Positions 11,365 to 21,647 are shown, counted from the first letter of the stretch. The stretch is DNA of 64,000 nucleotides from Photobacterium iliopiscarium (GCF_003026395.1 NZ_PYOO01000010.1:92612-156611), one strand, 5' to 3'. Notes: a model not told the origin generated them from the letters alone. Made by a program: numbers and translations.

Positions 11365-12150
11365 ATGACTGAACAAGTCGAAAATAAAGAGCATATATCA
11401 TCCTCTCCTCGTGGTTTGAAGCGTTGGGGTGGATTAGCGTTTTTTCTCTTTGTCATTGGTTTTACGGTTTGGCTTGTCAGTGCTACCAAAGACTGGATGA
11501 CAGATGCAAACCGATTACCCTTGTCAAATTTAGTCATTCAAGGGCAGTTACATTATCTCACTAAAGATGATGTTAGACAGTCAATTTTACATTTAAACCA
11601 TCTGGGTAGTTTTATGACCCAAGATGTGAATAGTATTCAAGCATCCGTCGAGGCGTTACCTTGGGTTGCTCAAGCTGCTGTGCGTAAACAATGGCCCAAT
11701 ACCATTAAAGTATTTTTGGTTGAGAATCAACCTGTCGCAGAATGGAACGGTACCTATTTAGTGAATCGTTCTGGTGTGGTTTTTAAAGCACCAGCATTAC
11801 AAGTGGCAGGGTTAGGATTAACCAATCTTATTGGTCCTAAAGGCAGCAGTGAAGAAGTTTTAGCTGGACTCAAAGAAATGCGTCCAGTGTTGAAAAAAGC
11901 GGGTTTTGGGATTGCGTCATTATCGTTTAATGAACGCCGTGCTTGGCGCGTGGTATTAACAAACGGAATTAAACTTGAATTGGGGCATGATGCTCGAATG
12001 CAACGTATAAAGCGTTTTATCGAGATTTATCCTGACTTATTAAAGCAGGATAAGCCGATTGATTATGTAGATTTGCGTTATGATACTGGCGCAGCTGTGG
12101 GTTGGAAAACAATGCCGGAGTATGATAATCATACGCCGGATAAAAAATAA
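11365..12150 (+). CDS. ftsQ: Cell division protein FtsQ
   Basis: Bitopic divisome protein that recruits FtsL and FtsB. From the ATG at 11365 the product has 261 residues: about 20 cytoplasmic residues, a membrane segment near 22-42, a POTRA domain starting at LSNLVIQGQLHYLTKDDV, and the beta domain ending in DYVDLRYDTGAAVGW. That last motif is typical of vibrio FtsQ. An upstream in-frame ATG at 11323 would add 14 residues, but I see no ribosome site for it; the chosen ATG has only a distant TAAGG. The start is therefore the uncertain part. Confidence 0.9.
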   Translation: MTEQVENKEHISSSPRGLKRWGGLAFFLFVIGFTVWLVSATKDWMTDANRLPLSNLVIQGQLHYLTKDDVRQSILHLNHLGSFMTQDVNSIQASVEALPWVAQAAVRKQWPNTIKVFLVENQPVAEWNGTYLVNRSGVVFKAPALQVAGLGLTNLIGPKGSSEEVLAGLKEMRPVLKKAGFGIASLSFNERRAWRVVLTNGIKLELGHDARMQRIKRFIEIYPDLLKQDKPIDYVDLRYDTGAAVGWKTMPEYDNHTPDKK

Positions 12151-12162
12151 GAGCGTGCACTG

Positions 12163-13419
12163 ATGACTAAGGCTGCAGATAAAAAACTCATCGTTGGTCT
12201 TGATATCGGCACTTCCAAAGTTTGCGCTTTGGTTGGGGAGGTCCTACCCGATGGCAATGTTAATGTCATTGGTGTAGGTAGCAGCCCATCACGCGGAATG
12301 GATAAAGGTGGGGTTAATGACCTTGAGTCAGTAGTGAAGTCTGTTCAGCGTGCTGTTGATCAAGCTGAACTGATGGCTGACTGCCAAATTGGTTCCGTGT
12401 GTTTATCGCTATCAGGTAAACATATTAGTTGCCAAACAGAAAAAGGCATGGTGCCTATTTCTGATAAAGAAGTAACTCAAGATGACGTCGATAATGTTAT
12501 TCATACGGCGAAATCAGTAAAAATAAGCGATGAGCAACGTACGTTGCATGTGATTCCACAAGAATTTGCGATTGATTACCAAGAGGGTATTAAAAACCCT
12601 GTTGGTTTATCAGGTGTTCGTATGGAAGCAAGTGTTCACTTGATCACTTGTCATAACGACATGGCGCGCAACATCGTTAAAGCAGTAGAGCGTTGTGGTT
12701 TAACTGTTGATCATCTGATTTTTTCAGGATTAGCAACAAGCCATGCTGTACTGACCCCAGATGAGCGTGAGCTCGGCGTATGCGTGGTCGATATTGGCGG
12801 CGGTACAATGGATCTTGCCATTTGGACTGGCGGCGCATTGCGTCATGCGGAAGTGATTCCGTATGCAGGTAATGTTGTAACCAGTGATATTGCTTATGCG
12901 TTTGGTACACCACCGGGTGACGCTGAAGATATTAAAGTGAAATACGGTTGTGCTCTAAGTGAATTGGTGAGCAAAGATGCTAAGGTTGATGTACCGAGTG
13001 TTGGTGGTCGTCCATCTAGAAGCTTGCAAAGTCAAACACTAGCAGAAGTAATAGAGCCTCGATATAGTGAATTGCTAGGGTTAGTAAATCAAAAATTACT
13101 AACCGTACAAGATCAATTGCGAGAGGCTGGTGTTAAACACCACCTAGCAGCGGGCATCGTCCTTACCGGGGGCGCTGCGCAAATGGAAGGTTTAACTGAA
13201 TGTGCTGAGCGGGTTTTCCGCAATCAAGTACGTATCGGTCAGCCTCTTGATCTGAGTGGATTGACTGACTATGTTCAGGCTCCACCCTATGCTACTGCAG
13301 TAGGATTACTGCATTACGGAAAGGATAGTCAATCATTTGATGAAAATGCACAAGAACCGAAACGCTCGGTAACTGGGTTATTTTCACGAATCAGTGGTTG
13401 GTTCGAAAAGAATTTTTAA
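12163..13419 (+). CDS. ftsA: Cell division protein FtsA
   Basis: Actin-like ATPase that tethers FtsZ to the inner membrane and recruits later divisome proteins. The 418 residues include the phosphate-1 loop VGLDIGTSKVCALVGE, the FtsA-specific 1C domain, the phosphate-2 motif VVDIGGGTMDLAI, the adenosine motif LTGGAAQMEG, and a C-terminal amphipathic membrane-targeting helix, LFSRISGWFEKNF. It follows ftsQ by 12 bases and precedes ftsZ by 32. Confidence 0.98.
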   Translation: MTKAADKKLIVGLDIGTSKVCALVGEVLPDGNVNVIGVGSSPSRGMDKGGVNDLESVVKSVQRAVDQAELMADCQIGSVCLSLSGKHISCQTEKGMVPISDKEVTQDDVDNVIHTAKSVKISDEQRTLHVIPQEFAIDYQEGIKNPVGLSGVRMEASVHLITCHNDMARNIVKAVERCGLTVDHLIFSGLATSHAVLTPDERELGVCVVDIGGGTMDLAIWTGGALRHAEVIPYAGNVVTSDIAYAFGTPPGDAEDIKVKYGCALSELVSKDAKVDVPSVGGRPSRSLQSQTLAEVIEPRYSELLGLVNQKLLTVQDQLREAGVKHHLAAGIVLTGGAAQMEGLTECAERVFRNQVRIGQPLDLSGLTDYVQAPPYATAVGLLHYGKDSQSFDENAQEPKRSVTGLFSRISGWFEKNF

Positions 13420-13451
13420 ACCTGATGCGAACAGGATAACGGAGAGAACAA

Positions 13452-14582
13452 ATGTTTGAACCGATGATGGAAATGTCTGATGAAGCTGTAATTAAGGTCA
13501 TTGGCGTTGGCGGCGGCGGCGGTAATGCAGTCGATCACATGGTACGTGAGTCTATTGAAGGCGTGCAGTTCATTAGTGTTAACACTGATGCACAAGCTCT
13601 TCGTAAAACAAGCGTAAGTACTGTTATTCAAATCGGTGGTGATATCACTAAAGGTTTGGGTGCAGGTGCAAACCCACAAGTGGGTCGTGATTCAGCGTTA
13701 GAAGATCGCGAAGCAATCAAGAAAGAGCTTGAAGGCTCTGACATGATCTTCATTGCAGCGGGCATGGGTGGTGGTACCGGTACTGGTGCTGCGCCAATCA
13801 TTGCTGAAGTAGCGAAAGAGCTTGGTATTCTTACCGTTGCTGTTGTGACTAAACCATTTAGCTTCGAAGGTAAGAAGCGTATGGCATTTGCAGAGCAAGG
13901 TATTGACGAGCTTTCTAAGCATGTTGATTCATTAATTACTATTCCTAACGAAAAGCTACTTAAAGTACTTGGTCGTGGTATCACATTACTTGATGCCTTT
14001 GCGAAAGCAAACGACGTACTTAAGAATGCAGTTCAAGGTATTGCTGAGCTAATCACTCGCCCTGGCATGATCAACGTCGACTTTGCGGACGTACGTACCG
14101 TAATGTCTGAGATGGGTCATGCAATGATGGGTAGTGGTGTTGCTGCTGGTGATGACCGTGCTGAAGAAGCTGCTGAAATGGCAATTTCTAGCCCATTACT
14201 AGAAGATATCGATCTAGCTGGCGCACGTGGTGTTTTAGTTAACATTACTGCTGGTATGGATATGCGTCTTGACGAATTCGAAACTGTAGGTAACACAGTT
14301 AAAGCATTCGCTTCTGATAACGCTACCGTGGTTATTGGTACTTCACTTGACCCAGATATGACTGATGAGCTACGTGTAACCGTAGTTGCAACAGGCATTG
14401 GTAAAGAGTGTAAGCCTGATATCACATTAGTAACGTCATCAAAACCTGCACCTGTTGTTGCACAGGAAAAACCTGCTGCAATCGCTGAAGATAAGCCTGC
14501 TGAAACTCAACAAGCTAAAGCTCAGGGTGCGGATCATGACTACTTAGATATCCCTGCATTCTTGCGTAAGCAAGCAGACTAA
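13452..14582 (+). CDS. ftsZ: Cell division GTPase FtsZ
   Basis: Tubulin homologue that forms the cytokinetic ring. The 376-residue protein has the nucleotide-binding loop [13 protein letters not shown], the tubulin signature GGGTGTG near residues 105-111, the catalytic T7 loop with NVDFADV, a linker rich in A, P, K and E, and the conserved C-terminal peptide [14 protein letters not shown] that binds FtsA and ZipA. A rho-independent terminator follows about 50 bases after its stop, closing the dcw transcript. Confidence 0.99.
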   Translation: MFEPMMEMSDEAVIKVIGVGGGGGNAVDHMVRESIEGVQFISVNTDAQALRKTSVSTVIQIGGDITKGLGAGANPQVGRDSALEDREAIKKELEGSDMIFIAAGMGGGTGTGAAPIIAEVAKELGILTVAVVTKPFSFEGKKRMAFAEQGIDELSKHVDSLITIPNEKLLKVLGRGITLLDAFAKANDVLKNAVQGIAELITRPGMINVDFADVRTVMSEMGHAMMGSGVAAGDDRAEEAAEMAISSPLLEDIDLAGARGVLVNITAGMDMRLDEFETVGNTVKAFASDNATVVIGTSLDPDMTDELRVTVVATGIGKECKPDITLVTSSKPAPVVAQEKPAAIAEDKPAETQQAKAQGADHDYLDIPAFLRKQAD

Positions 14583-14629
14583 AATAGCCAACATATTGAT
14601 TGTAGAGCTAATTTAGCTGAGTAAGAGTT

Positions 14630-14664
14630 GCATCTTTTGTTTCACCACAAAAGGTGCTCTTTTA
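14630..14664 (+). terminator. Terminator after ftsZ
   Basis: GCATCTTTTGT (14630-14640) pairs with ACAAAAGGTGC (14647-14657) around the loop TTCACC, with one G-T wobble, followed by TCTTTTA. Stem and tail fit a rho-independent terminator ending the ftsQAZ message. Confidence 0.7.
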
Positions 14665-14682
14665 TATCTACCGTGAATTATT

Positions 14683-14710
14683 TTGGATATTTTTTAGGTT
14701 ATGGTATGAT
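14683..14710 (+). promoter_or_regulatory. Candidate lpxC promoter
   Basis: TTGGAT at 14683-14688 and TATGAT at 14705-14710 are spaced by 16 bases, about 95 bases before the lpxC ATG. It lies just after the ftsZ terminator, so lpxC probably has its own message with a leader of roughly 90 bases. Confidence 0.45.
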
Positions 14711-14806
14711 AAGTGTTCAATTCACCAATTCGGTGTTGAGAATAGTTTCTATTCACCTAATAAGTTTGCAAGCAAAAGTTTGTTTAACCGTTGAGATATA
14801 AAGCAG

Positions 14807-15724
14807 ATGATCAGACAACGTACACTTAAAAGCATTGTGCAGACGACTGGTGTGGGCCTCCACTCTGGACGTAAAGTGACGCTTATCCTGCGTCCTGCAG
14901 CCGCAAATACTGGCGTGATTTATCGCCGTACTGACCTTAATCCACCTGTGGATTTCCCTGCAAATGCAGACTCAGTGCGCGATACCATGTTATGTACCGC
15001 TCTTGTGAATGAACAAGGCGTGCGCATTTCAACTGTTGAGCACTTGAATGCTGCACTAGCCGGTATGGGTATCGATAATGTCATTATCGAAGTTGATGCA
15101 CCTGAAATTCCTATTATGGACGGTAGCGCAAGCCCATTTATTTACCTGCTTCAATCAGCAGGTATTGATACGCTAAATTCGCCTAAGCGTTTTTTACGTA
15201 TTAAAAAGCCTGTTCGCATTGAAGATGGCGACAAGTGGGCGGAACTCGTACCTTATAACGGTTTCCGTCTCGATTTTGCTATCGACTTTAATCACCCTGC
15301 GATTGATTCAGATCAGCAGCGTCTAGTGTTAGATTTTTCAAGCCAGTCTTTTGTTAAAAAGATTAGCCGTGCACGTACTTTCGGTTTCATGCGCGATATC
15401 GAATACCTTCAATCACAAAACTTGTGTCTTGGTGGTAGCTTTGATAACGCAATTGTACTGGATGACTACCGCATCCTGAACGATGACGGTTTGCGTTTTG
15501 ACAATGAACTTGTTACTCACAAAGTATTGGATGCCATTGGCGACCTTTACATGTGTGGTCACAATATCATTGGTGAAATGCGCGCTTATAAATCAGGTCA
15601 TGCGCTGAACAACCAACTACTGCGTGCAGTATTGGCTGATCAAGAAGCCTATGAGTGGTCAACCTTTGAAGATGAGCGTGAAGTGCCAGTCACTTTTGCT
15701 CAACCGGGTATGGTATTGGCGTAA
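14807..15724 (+). CDS. lpxC: UDP-3-O-acyl-GlcNAc deacetylase LpxC
   Basis: Zinc-dependent cytoplasmic deacetylase catalysing the first committed step of lipid A synthesis. The 305-residue product matches the usual length and shows the N-terminal [10 protein letters not shown] motif, [12 protein letters not shown] with a zinc-ligand histidine, [20 protein letters not shown], and [14 protein letters not shown] with the other metal ligands. KSGHALNN carries the catalytic histidine. It is the last gene linked to the dcw cluster and is followed by a strong bidirectional terminator. Confidence 0.98.
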   Translation: MIRQRTLKSIVQTTGVGLHSGRKVTLILRPAAANTGVIYRRTDLNPPVDFPANADSVRDTMLCTALVNEQGVRISTVEHLNAALAGMGIDNVIIEVDAPEIPIMDGSASPFIYLLQSAGIDTLNSPKRFLRIKKPVRIEDGDKWAELVPYNGFRLDFAIDFNHPAIDSDQQRLVLDFSSQSFVKKISRARTFGFMRDIEYLQSQNLCLGGSFDNAIVLDDYRILNDDGLRFDNELVTHKVLDAIGDLYMCGHNIIGEMRAYKSGHALNNQLLRAVLADQEAYEWSTFEDEREVPVTFAQPGMVLA

Positions 15725-15745
15725 ATCACGCAACTGCCTTGTATT

Positions 15746-15779
15746 AAAAAACGCCGAGCATTTATGTTCGGCGTTTTTG
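15746..15779. terminator. Bidirectional terminator between lpxC and dciA
   Basis: AAAAACGCCGA and TCGGCGTTTTT flank a short loop; the core stem is 15751-15757 with 15768-15774. The A-run on one side and T-run on the other let it serve both lpxC on the plus strand and dciA on the minus strand. Confidence 0.85.
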
Positions 15780-15829
15780 TATCTGTTGTTTGTCAAATTG
15801 CCGATGCGATATTTGTGTTCAACAAAGCA

Positions 15830-16288
15830 TTAGCGGGGGTTCTTTTGTGCCAGCTTTGCTAATCGTTCTAAACAAGCTTTGACTTTATCCGGTGCATTCG
15901 CAGCGGTAGCTAACAGATGTTGCGCTGCCACATTGCTGATTGGTTTTTGAATAATATCGGGAATTTTATCTTGTTTACGAATCGTCACCGCTGCCAATGT
16001 AGGGTTTACCTTAACCTCAATTTCACGCAATTTAGGTAATAATTTTTCGCGTAATTTAAGCGTTAATTGGTAACGTTCATAGTTAAGTCGCATCGACCAT
16101 GCCGCCGATGCTGTTTCAATAATCAGCACTCCTTGGCGATAATTACTGACGCGACAATGCTCAGCACAATTGAGATGGTTTTTTACCGCAGTATTCAATT
16201 GGCTTAATGCCGCCGCCCGTTGTTGAATCGATGTTAGACCGTCACTCTCAAGTAGATGTGCTGCGGTTTGGGGGCGATGATCTCTCAT
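15830..16288 (-). CDS. dciA: DciA-type replicative helicase loader (DUF721)
   Basis: The 152-residue protein resembles DciA (DUF721), the ancestral bacterial loader of the DnaB replicative helicase, which vibrios keep in place of phage-derived DnaC. Visible features are the N-terminal MRDHRPQTAAHLLE, the core CRVSNYRQGVLIIETASAAW and a basic region with LRLRE-like heptads (LTLKLREKLLPKLREIEV). The C-terminus looks flexible and basic. It is antisense in the lpxC-secA interval, the slot that enterobacteria use for secM. Assignment is from sequence character and position; function is family knowledge. Confidence 0.87.
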   Translation of the reverse strand: MRDHRPQTAAHLLESDGLTSIQQRAAALSQLNTAVKNHLNCAEHCRVSNYRQGVLIIETASAAWSMRLNYERYQLTLKLREKLLPKLREIEVKVNPTLAAVTIRKQDKIPDIIQKPISNVAAQHLLATAANAPDKVKACLERLAKLAQKNPR

Positions 16289-16736
16289 GATTTTAATTCC
16301 TGGATATTCGATAGAATAAAAATGTCACTTTTGCGGATATGATCTTAATTTTTCAAAGATAAAAAGCTTTGCTGCGGCTTTTATCATAGGCGATGACACT
16401 AATATGACTTATCATATCAGGCATATAGGTTAATATATGTCGAGTGATATGTCTGCCACCCAACAGCGCGCATTGTATTTTTTGTGCTGAAGTGGCAATA
16501 AATAGTATTAGTTTAGCATTGAGTAAGGTGCTTTTTGTTAGGATAGTAATGTTAGCCCTTGAAAAGCAGCTATCATGACACAATATCATTATTACACGTT
16601 TTAGGATTAATCTCTTAGTCACCGTTGTGACGATTCCTGTGGGATATGGATGGCTTAGGTCCCCCTAGGAATGAAACCCGAATTAAGCGATTCAGCAATA
16701 GAAACGCTGATATAACAAAGAGAAAACGGCATCACC
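16289..16736 (+). promoter_or_regulatory. dciA-secA divergent intergenic region and secA leader
   Basis: This 448-base stretch has no convincing gene. It must carry the divergent promoters of dciA and secA. Near secA are two hairpins: GTCAC-CGTT-GTGAC at 16618-16631, and a longer imperfect one pairing ATTCCTGTGGG (16633-16643) with CCCCTAGGAAT (16662-16672). A 37-codon ORF starting with ATG at 16646 runs to 16759 and overlaps the secA start. No SecM-like arrest motif was seen. A structured leader controlling secA translation is plausible but unproven. Confidence 0.45.
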
Positions 16737-19472
16737 ATGTTATCAAAACTACTGACTAAAGTTATCGGTAGCCGTAACGACCGCACTCTGCGTCGTATGC
16801 GCAAAATTGTTGATCAAATCAATAAGCTAGAACCTCAGTTTGAAAGCCTACAAGATCATGAGCTGCAAGCAAAAACAGCTGAATTTCGTGAGCGTTTAGA
16901 TCAAGGCGAAACGCTAGATCAACTACTACCAGAAGCCTTTGCGACTGTTCGCGAAGCATCAAGCCGTGTCTATGGCATGCGTCACTTTGACGTACAGCTA
17001 CTGGGTGGCATGGTTCTAAATGACTGCAAAATTGCTGAAATGCGTACTGGTGAGGGTAAAACTCTTACTGCAACATTGCCGTCATACCTTAACGCCCTTA
17101 CAGGTAAAGGCGTTCACATCGTAACCGTGAACGACTACCTAGCTGCGCGTGATGCCGAAACTAACCGTGAATTATTTGAATTCCTCGGTATGAGTATTGG
17201 CGTTAATGTACCTAATATGTCACCGCCAGCGAAAAAAGAAGCATACGCTGCCGACATACTTTACGGTACTAACAACGAATTTGGTTTTGATTACCTACGT
17301 GACAACATGGCGTTCCGTCCTGAAGATCGCGTTCAACGTGAGCGCTTCTTTGCGGTTGTCGATGAAGTTGACTCCATCCTAATTGATGAAGCGCGTACAC
17401 CACTGATTATCTCTGGCCCTGCTGAAGATAGCTCAGAAATGTACATTAAAGTGAACAAGCTCATTCCGTTATTGGTGCGTCAAGATAAAGAAGACAGCGT
17501 CGATTACCGTGGTGAAGGTCACTACACTGTTGATGAAAAATCAAAACAAGCGCACTTTACTGAAACAGGTCAAGAATTCATCGAAGAATTGTTGATTAAA
17601 AACGACATTATGGCTGAGAACGATACCCTGTATTCTCCAGCTAATATTAGTTTATTACACCACGTTAATGCCGGTTTACGTGCACACGTGTTGTTTGAAA
17701 AAGACGTCGATTATATTGTTCAAGATGATGAAGTTATCATTGTCGATGAGCACACTGGCCGTACTATGCCGGGTCGTCGTTGGTCTGAAGGTCTTCACCA
17801 AGCTGTTGAAGCGAAAGAAGGCGTTAAGATTCAAAACGAAAACCAAACCTTGGCATCGATTACCTTCCAGAACTACTTCCGTTTATACGAGAAGTTATCA
17901 GGTATGACAGGTACTGCGGATACTGAAGCATTTGAATTCCAGTCTATTTATAATTTAGACACGGTAGTGCTACCGACTAACCGCCCAATGGCACGTATTG
18001 ATAACGGCGATTTAGTCTACATGACTGAAGCTGAAAAATTCGTGGCAATCAGTAAAGATATCTCTGAACGTGTTAAAAATGGTCAGCCATGTCTTGTCGG
18101 TACGGTTTCGATTGAAAAATCAGAGATGCTATCTAAAGCGTTGAAAGATGCAGGCATCAAGCACAACGTACTGAATGCTAAATTCCACGAAAAAGAAGCT
18201 GACATTATCGCTGAAGCGGGTGCGCCAAGTACGGTAACTATCGCTACTAACATGGCTGGTCGTGGTACCGATATCATGCTCGGTGGTTCGTGGAAAACGG
18301 ACGTTGAGAAACTGATTGATCCTACTGATGAGCAAATCGCGAAAATCCGTGCTGATTGGAAAATCAAGCATGATGCCGTATTAGCATCAGGTGGTTTACA
18401 CATTCTTGGTACTGAGCGTCACGAATCTCGTCGTATCGATAACCAGTTACGTGGTCGTGCGGGTCGTCAGGGTGATGCTGGTTCGTCTCGTTTCTATCTT
18501 TCAATGGAAGATGGCTTAATGCGTATCTTCGCCTCTGATCGTGTTTCAGGCATGATGAAGAAGCTAGGTATGGAAGAAGGCGAAGCAATTGAACATCCAT
18601 GGGGTTCAAAAGCTATCGAGAACGCACAGCGTAAAGTTGAAGGACGTAACTTCGATATTCGTAAGCAATTACTTGAATTTGATGATGTTGCGAACGACCA
18701 ACGTCAGGTAGTGTATGAACTACGTGACGAGCTTATGAATGCGAACGATATCAGTGAAATGATTGAGCACAACCGTGAAGACGTGTTGAACGCAATTATT
18801 GATAACTACATTCCTCAGCAATCGCTAGAAGAAATGTGGGATATCGACGGCCTAGAAGCGCGCCTAAAAGAAGACTTTGATTTAGAGCTACCAATTAAAA
18901 ACTGGCTAGACACTGAAGATAAGCTTTATGAAGAAGCCCTTCGTGAGCGTATTGTTGAAAAAGCGTTTGAGCTTTACCGTGAAAAAGAACAAGTTGTTGG
19001 CACTGAAGTGTTACGTAACTTTGAAAAAACGGTAATGCTGCAAAACCTCGATACATTATGGAAAGAACACCTAGCGGCGATGGATCATCTTCGTCAAGGT
19101 ATTCACCTACGTGGTTATGCACAAAAGAACCCTAAGCAAGAGTACAAGCGTGAGTCGTTTGAACTGTTTGAAGAGATGTTAGATAACTTAAAGAGTGATG
19201 TTGTTTCTATCTTAAGTAAGGTAAGAGTACAGCAGCAGGAAGAAGTTGATCGCATAGAAGAAGAACGTCGTCAAATGGCAGAAATGCTAGCACGTCGTCA
19301 ACAATTCCAACATCAAAATGCTGACAATCAAATTGTTGATGAGTCATCTCAAGAAGAAGATGATAGCCATCAAGGTACGTTTGAGCGCGAAGAGCGTAAA
19401 GTCGGCCGTAATGAGCCTTGCCCATGTGGTTCTGGTAAGAAATACAAGCAGTGTCACGGTAAGATCGACTAA
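16737..19472 (+). CDS. secA: Preprotein translocase ATPase SecA
   Basis: Motor ATPase that drives proteins through SecYEG. The 911 residues contain the DEAD-motor motifs [14 protein letters not shown] and [15 protein letters not shown], the preprotein cross-linking domain, the second nucleotide-binding fold with [14 protein letters not shown] and [11 protein letters not shown], the helical scaffold, an acidic linker and the C-terminal zinc motif [14 protein letters not shown] that binds SecB and phospholipids. Length is close to E. coli SecA (901). It is a monocistronic unit with a strong terminator. Confidence 0.99.
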   Translation: MLSKLLTKVIGSRNDRTLRRMRKIVDQINKLEPQFESLQDHELQAKTAEFRERLDQGETLDQLLPEAFATVREASSRVYGMRHFDVQLLGGMVLNDCKIAEMRTGEGKTLTATLPSYLNALTGKGVHIVTVNDYLAARDAETNRELFEFLGMSIGVNVPNMSPPAKKEAYAADILYGTNNEFGFDYLRDNMAFRPEDRVQRERFFAVVDEVDSILIDEARTPLIISGPAEDSSEMYIKVNKLIPLLVRQDKEDSVDYRGEGHYTVDEKSKQAHFTETGQEFIEELLIKNDIMAENDTLYSPANISLLHHVNAGLRAHVLFEKDVDYIVQDDEVIIVDEHTGRTMPGRRWSEGLHQAVEAKEGVKIQNENQTLASITFQNYFRLYEKLSGMTGTADTEAFEFQSIYNLDTVVLPTNRPMARIDNGDLVYMTEAEKFVAISKDISERVKNGQPCLVGTVSIEKSEMLSKALKDAGIKHNVLNAKFHEKEADIIAEAGAPSTVTIATNMAGRGTDIMLGGSWKTDVEKLIDPTDEQIAKIRADWKIKHDAVLASGGLHILGTERHESRRIDNQLRGRAGRQGDAGSSRFYLSMEDGLMRIFASDRVSGMMKKLGMEEGEAIEHPWGSKAIENAQRKVEGRNFDIRKQLLEFDDVANDQRQVVYELRDELMNANDISEMIEHNREDVLNAIIDNYIPQQSLEEMWDIDGLEARLKEDFDLELPIKNWLDTEDKLYEEALRERIVEKAFELYREKEQVVGTEVLRNFEKTVMLQNLDTLWKEHLAAMDHLRQGIHLRGYAQKNPKQEYKRESFELFEEMLDNLKSDVVSILSKVRVQQQEEVDRIEEERRQMAEMLARRQQFQHQNADNQIVDESSQEEDDSHQGTFEREERKVGRNEPCPCGSGKKYKQCHGKID

Positions 19473-19492
19473 GATCGCCGTTAAGCTGTTAT

Positions 19493-19522
19493 AAAAAAGG
19501 TCGCCTAGAGCGACCTTTTTTT
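19493..19522. terminator. Bidirectional terminator between secA and mutT
   Basis: AAAAAAGGTCGC (19493-19504) pairs with GCGACCTTTTTT (19510-19521) around CTAGA. Perfect stem with A- and T-runs on either side, serving convergent secA and mutT. It touches the mutT stop. Confidence 0.9.
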
Positions 19523-19928
19523 ATTTCCCATAAACCTCAATGATCTTCGCCAATACCCTCGCATTAGCCTCAGGAAATGGGTATTGCTCAAGCTCATTAA
19601 TTGCGACCCACAATCCCGCTTGATCTTCATTACCACACGCTTCACCTGCAAATGCTGTGATGGCGAAAAAATCAAACTGTAAGGCTTTATCGGGGTAATC
19701 ATGAGCAAGGCTAATCAATGGCGTTAGCGTAATGACTTGAATACCCACTTCCTCGTTAAGTTCACGAATAACCGCTTGTTCAGCGGTTTCATTGGCTTCT
19801 ACTTTGCCGCCTGCAAATTCCCATAATCCACCTTGATGAGCATTAGCGTGGCGACGCGTAATAAAAACGTGATCTTGGGTTGAGTTTAAAATGATCCCTG
19901 CGGCTATCCAAAGGCGTTTTTTAATCAT
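19521..19928 (-). CDS. mutT: 8-oxo-dGTP diphosphatase MutT
   Basis: Nudix hydrolase that removes oxidised guanine nucleotides and prevents A-to-C transversions. The 135-residue protein has the full Nudix box, beginning GGKVEANETAEQAVIREL and ending NEEVGI around residues 39-61, preceded by RRHANAHQGGLWEFAGG, which is characteristic of true MutT. Length matches the E. coli enzyme (129). It is read towards secA and ends in the shared terminator. Confidence 0.94.
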   Translation of the reverse strand: MIKKRLWIAAGIILNSTQDHVFITRRHANAHQGGLWEFAGGKVEANETAEQAVIRELNEEVGIQVITLTPLISLAHDYPDKALQFDFFAITAFAGEACGNEDQAGLWVAINELEQYPFPEANARVLAKIIEVYGK

Positions 19929-19971
19929 AGTCAGAGCCTACATTTCATTAGTCAGTAATAATGTCGTTATT

Positions 19972-20010
19972 AAAAAAAGGGCGAGCTAATGTCAACATTG
20001 GCTCGCCCTT
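19972..20010 (-). terminator. Terminator of the pil-coaE-zapD-yacG operon
   Basis: AAGGGCGAGC (19977-19986) pairs with GCTCGCCCTT (20001-20010), with a short inner AATG/CATT stem. On the minus strand the stem is followed by seven Ts, so it ends the transcript passing through yacG. Confidence 0.85.
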
Positions 20011-20046
20011 AATCAGTAATCGGTTGCTTGTTTGCAGTGTGAAGAC

Positions 20047-20247
20047 TTAGTAATTATCTTCTGACCACACATCAGTGTCAGACATATCTGGCGCGCCAGC
20101 AATGGCTTTTTCTTCGTCCGCCCACTCACCAAGATCAATCAATTGGCAGCGTTTACAGCAAAATGGACGGTACGGACTTTGTTCGCCCCAGACGACATCA
20201 GTTTTACAGGTTGGGCATTTCACCACCGTCGGTTGAGATTGCGACAT
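20047..20247 (-). CDS. yacG: DNA gyrase inhibitor YacG
   Basis: Small zinc protein of 66 residues. It has two cysteine pairs, CPTCKTD near the N-terminus and [14 protein letters not shown] in the middle, followed by an acidic tail ending WSEDNY. In E. coli, YacG binds GyrB and inhibits gyrase. A GAGGT site precedes the ATG. It lies 7 bases after zapD, in the conserved coaE-zapD-yacG order. Confidence 0.95.
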   Translation of the reverse strand: MSQSQPTVVKCPTCKTDVVWGEQSPYRPFCCKRCQLIDLGEWADEEKAIAGAPDMSDTDVWSEDNY

Positions 20248-20254
20248 AGTTACC

Positions 20255-20992
20255 TCAGCAAATAGCTAGTTTAAAATCGATATTACTTGCCACTGTCGAG
20301 CCTTCTTCATAAGGAGAAAAGCGAATCGAGAAGTGACTGCGATGACCTGATACTACAGGATAAACACCATAACTTGCATCGATTTCAATGCGAAGTAAAC
20401 ACGATAAGCTCGCATCATTTTGGAAAAAACCATTATGCGCTGATTGTGGTTGGTATTGTGCAGATTGACGGACTAAGTGTAGCCATAGCTTGAGAGCTTC
20501 ATCGACTTCAGCTAATTGATCAAGCCATGCTTGAGTGGTTTGTTGACGATCTTCTAATGGCAATTGACGCCAGAAGTGCAGTGCTGGCAGGTCAAAACTA
20601 CAAGTGCCACCAGGAATCGAGAAACGTTGACGAATCGAGCTTAGAAAACGATCTTCACGTAGGCTTTGGCCTAAACGTGGTGCTGCTAATAAGTTTTTCT
20701 GAGCATGACTCATGTTATCGAGTAATGATTGGATCGCCGTTGGATCAACACCGTCATAATCTAACCATGCTTTTAATTTTGTGCTTTGCTTATCGAGCGC
20801 TTTAGCAAGATCGGTTTTAACCGGAATTTGTTCAATTAACTCTAACAGATCAAACAAGGCGTTAAAGAAAATCGTATATTGCCATGGGTCGCTAAGGTCG
20901 TTGCTGTCATGTAATTGTTTGAGTAAGTGTTCTAGGCGTAAATAAATACGCACTTTTTCATTCAGTGGGTGTTCATAACGATGTATTTGCAT
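20255..20992 (-). CDS. zapD: FtsZ-associated protein ZapD
   Basis: ZapD (DUF1342) bundles FtsZ filaments and stabilises the division ring. The ATG at 20992 is chosen because [20 protein letters not shown] aligns with the ZapD start. The frame stays open another 33 codons into coaE but that stretch is hydrophobic and not family-like. The 245-residue product has [31 protein letters not shown] and [12 protein letters not shown], all recognisable family segments. Length agrees with E. coli ZapD (247). Confidence 0.95.
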   Translation of the reverse strand: MQIHRYEHPLNEKVRIYLRLEHLLKQLHDSNDLSDPWQYTIFFNALFDLLELIEQIPVKTDLAKALDKQSTKLKAWLDYDGVDPTAIQSLLDNMSHAQKNLLAAPRLGQSLREDRFLSSIRQRFSIPGGTCSFDLPALHFWRQLPLEDRQQTTQAWLDQLAEVDEALKLWLHLVRQSAQYQPQSAHNGFFQNDASLSCLLRIEIDASYGVYPVVSGHRSHFSIRFSPYEEGSTVASNIDFKLAIC

Positions 20993-21041
20993 AACGGAAA
21001 CCAGTGGAAGACAAAAAAGAATAATCAATGCACGCAGAGCG

Positions 21042-21647
21042 TTATTTCGCCGCTCGCGCGAGAGCAAGATAATGCAGATGTAGCTGAGCAACTTGCGTCA
21101 ACAGTGCCTGATTATCACCGTTATTACAAATGATATCATCGGCTGCATCGAGCCGTTGTTGGCGCGAAGCTTGCGCTGCAAGAATATTATTTATTTGCTC
21201 AAGCGATACATTGTCTCGCTGCTGGGTACGCATTATCTGTGTTTGTTGGTCAACGTCAACCACCAGTAACCGATCGGTTAGGGTTTGAAGGTTATTTTCG
21301 ATCATCAACGGCACAATCAACAGGCAATACGGCGATGTTGCACGATCTATATCCGCTAACATCTTTTCACGGATCAACGGATGCAGCAGTTGATTGAGCC
21401 AGTTTTTGAGTTGTGGGTCACTAAAAATAGCGGTTCTTAATTGGCTACGATCAAGATTGCCATCATCAAGCAGTATACGGTTACCGAATTTTTCAGTGAT
21501 ACGAGCTAAACCGACACTGCCGATGGCAACTACGTCACGGGCAATAATATCGGCATCGATTAAATCAATGCCGTATTCAGCAAATACATTGGCTACCGTG
21601 GTTTTTCCACTGCCAATTCCTCCGGTTAAACCAATCACCATTGTCAT
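21042..21647 (-). CDS. coaE: Dephospho-CoA kinase CoaE
   Basis: Last enzyme of coenzyme A synthesis, phosphorylating the 3'-hydroxyl of dephospho-CoA. The 201-residue product has the P-loop GLTGGIGSGKTTVANVF, then DADIIARDVV and HPLIREKM. The ATG at 21647 is chosen; the codon before it is TTG, and AGGA lies nine bases upstream of the ATG. It starts three bases after the pilD stop, so it is transcribed with the pilus genes. Confidence 0.96.
   Translation of the reverse strand: MTMVIGLTGGIGSGKTTVANVFAEYGIDLIDADIIARDVVAIGSVGLARITEKFGNRILLDDGNLDRSQLRTAIFSDPQLKNWLNQLLHPLIREKMLADIDRATSPYCLLIVPLMIENNLQTLTDRLLVVDVDQQTQIMRTQQRDNVSLEQINNILAAQASRQQRLDAADDIICNNGDNQALLTQVAQLHLHYLALARAAK

Noticed and set aside
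13628..13984. Minus-strand 118-codon ORF inside ftsZ
   Set aside because: Antisense to a highly conserved gene with biased codons, rich in serine and proline as such shadows are; no ribosome site.
14611..14627. AGCTAAT-TTAGCT palindrome after ftsZ
   Set aside because: The arms are separated by one base, so it cannot fold into a hairpin, and the true terminator lies directly after it.
16353..16622. Minus-strand 89-codon ORF between dciA and secA
   Set aside because: It starts at a GTG with no ribosome site, its composition looks random, no family is recognised, and it occupies the region expected to hold two promoters.
16289..16736. A secM homologue before secA
   Set aside because: No ORF of suitable length with a signal peptide and an arrest motif ending in Arg-Ala-Gly-Pro is present on the plus strand.
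20993..21091. N-terminal extension of zapD into coaE
   Set aside because: The extra 33 codons are the shifted-frame end of coaE; ZapD family alignment begins at the ATG at 20992.
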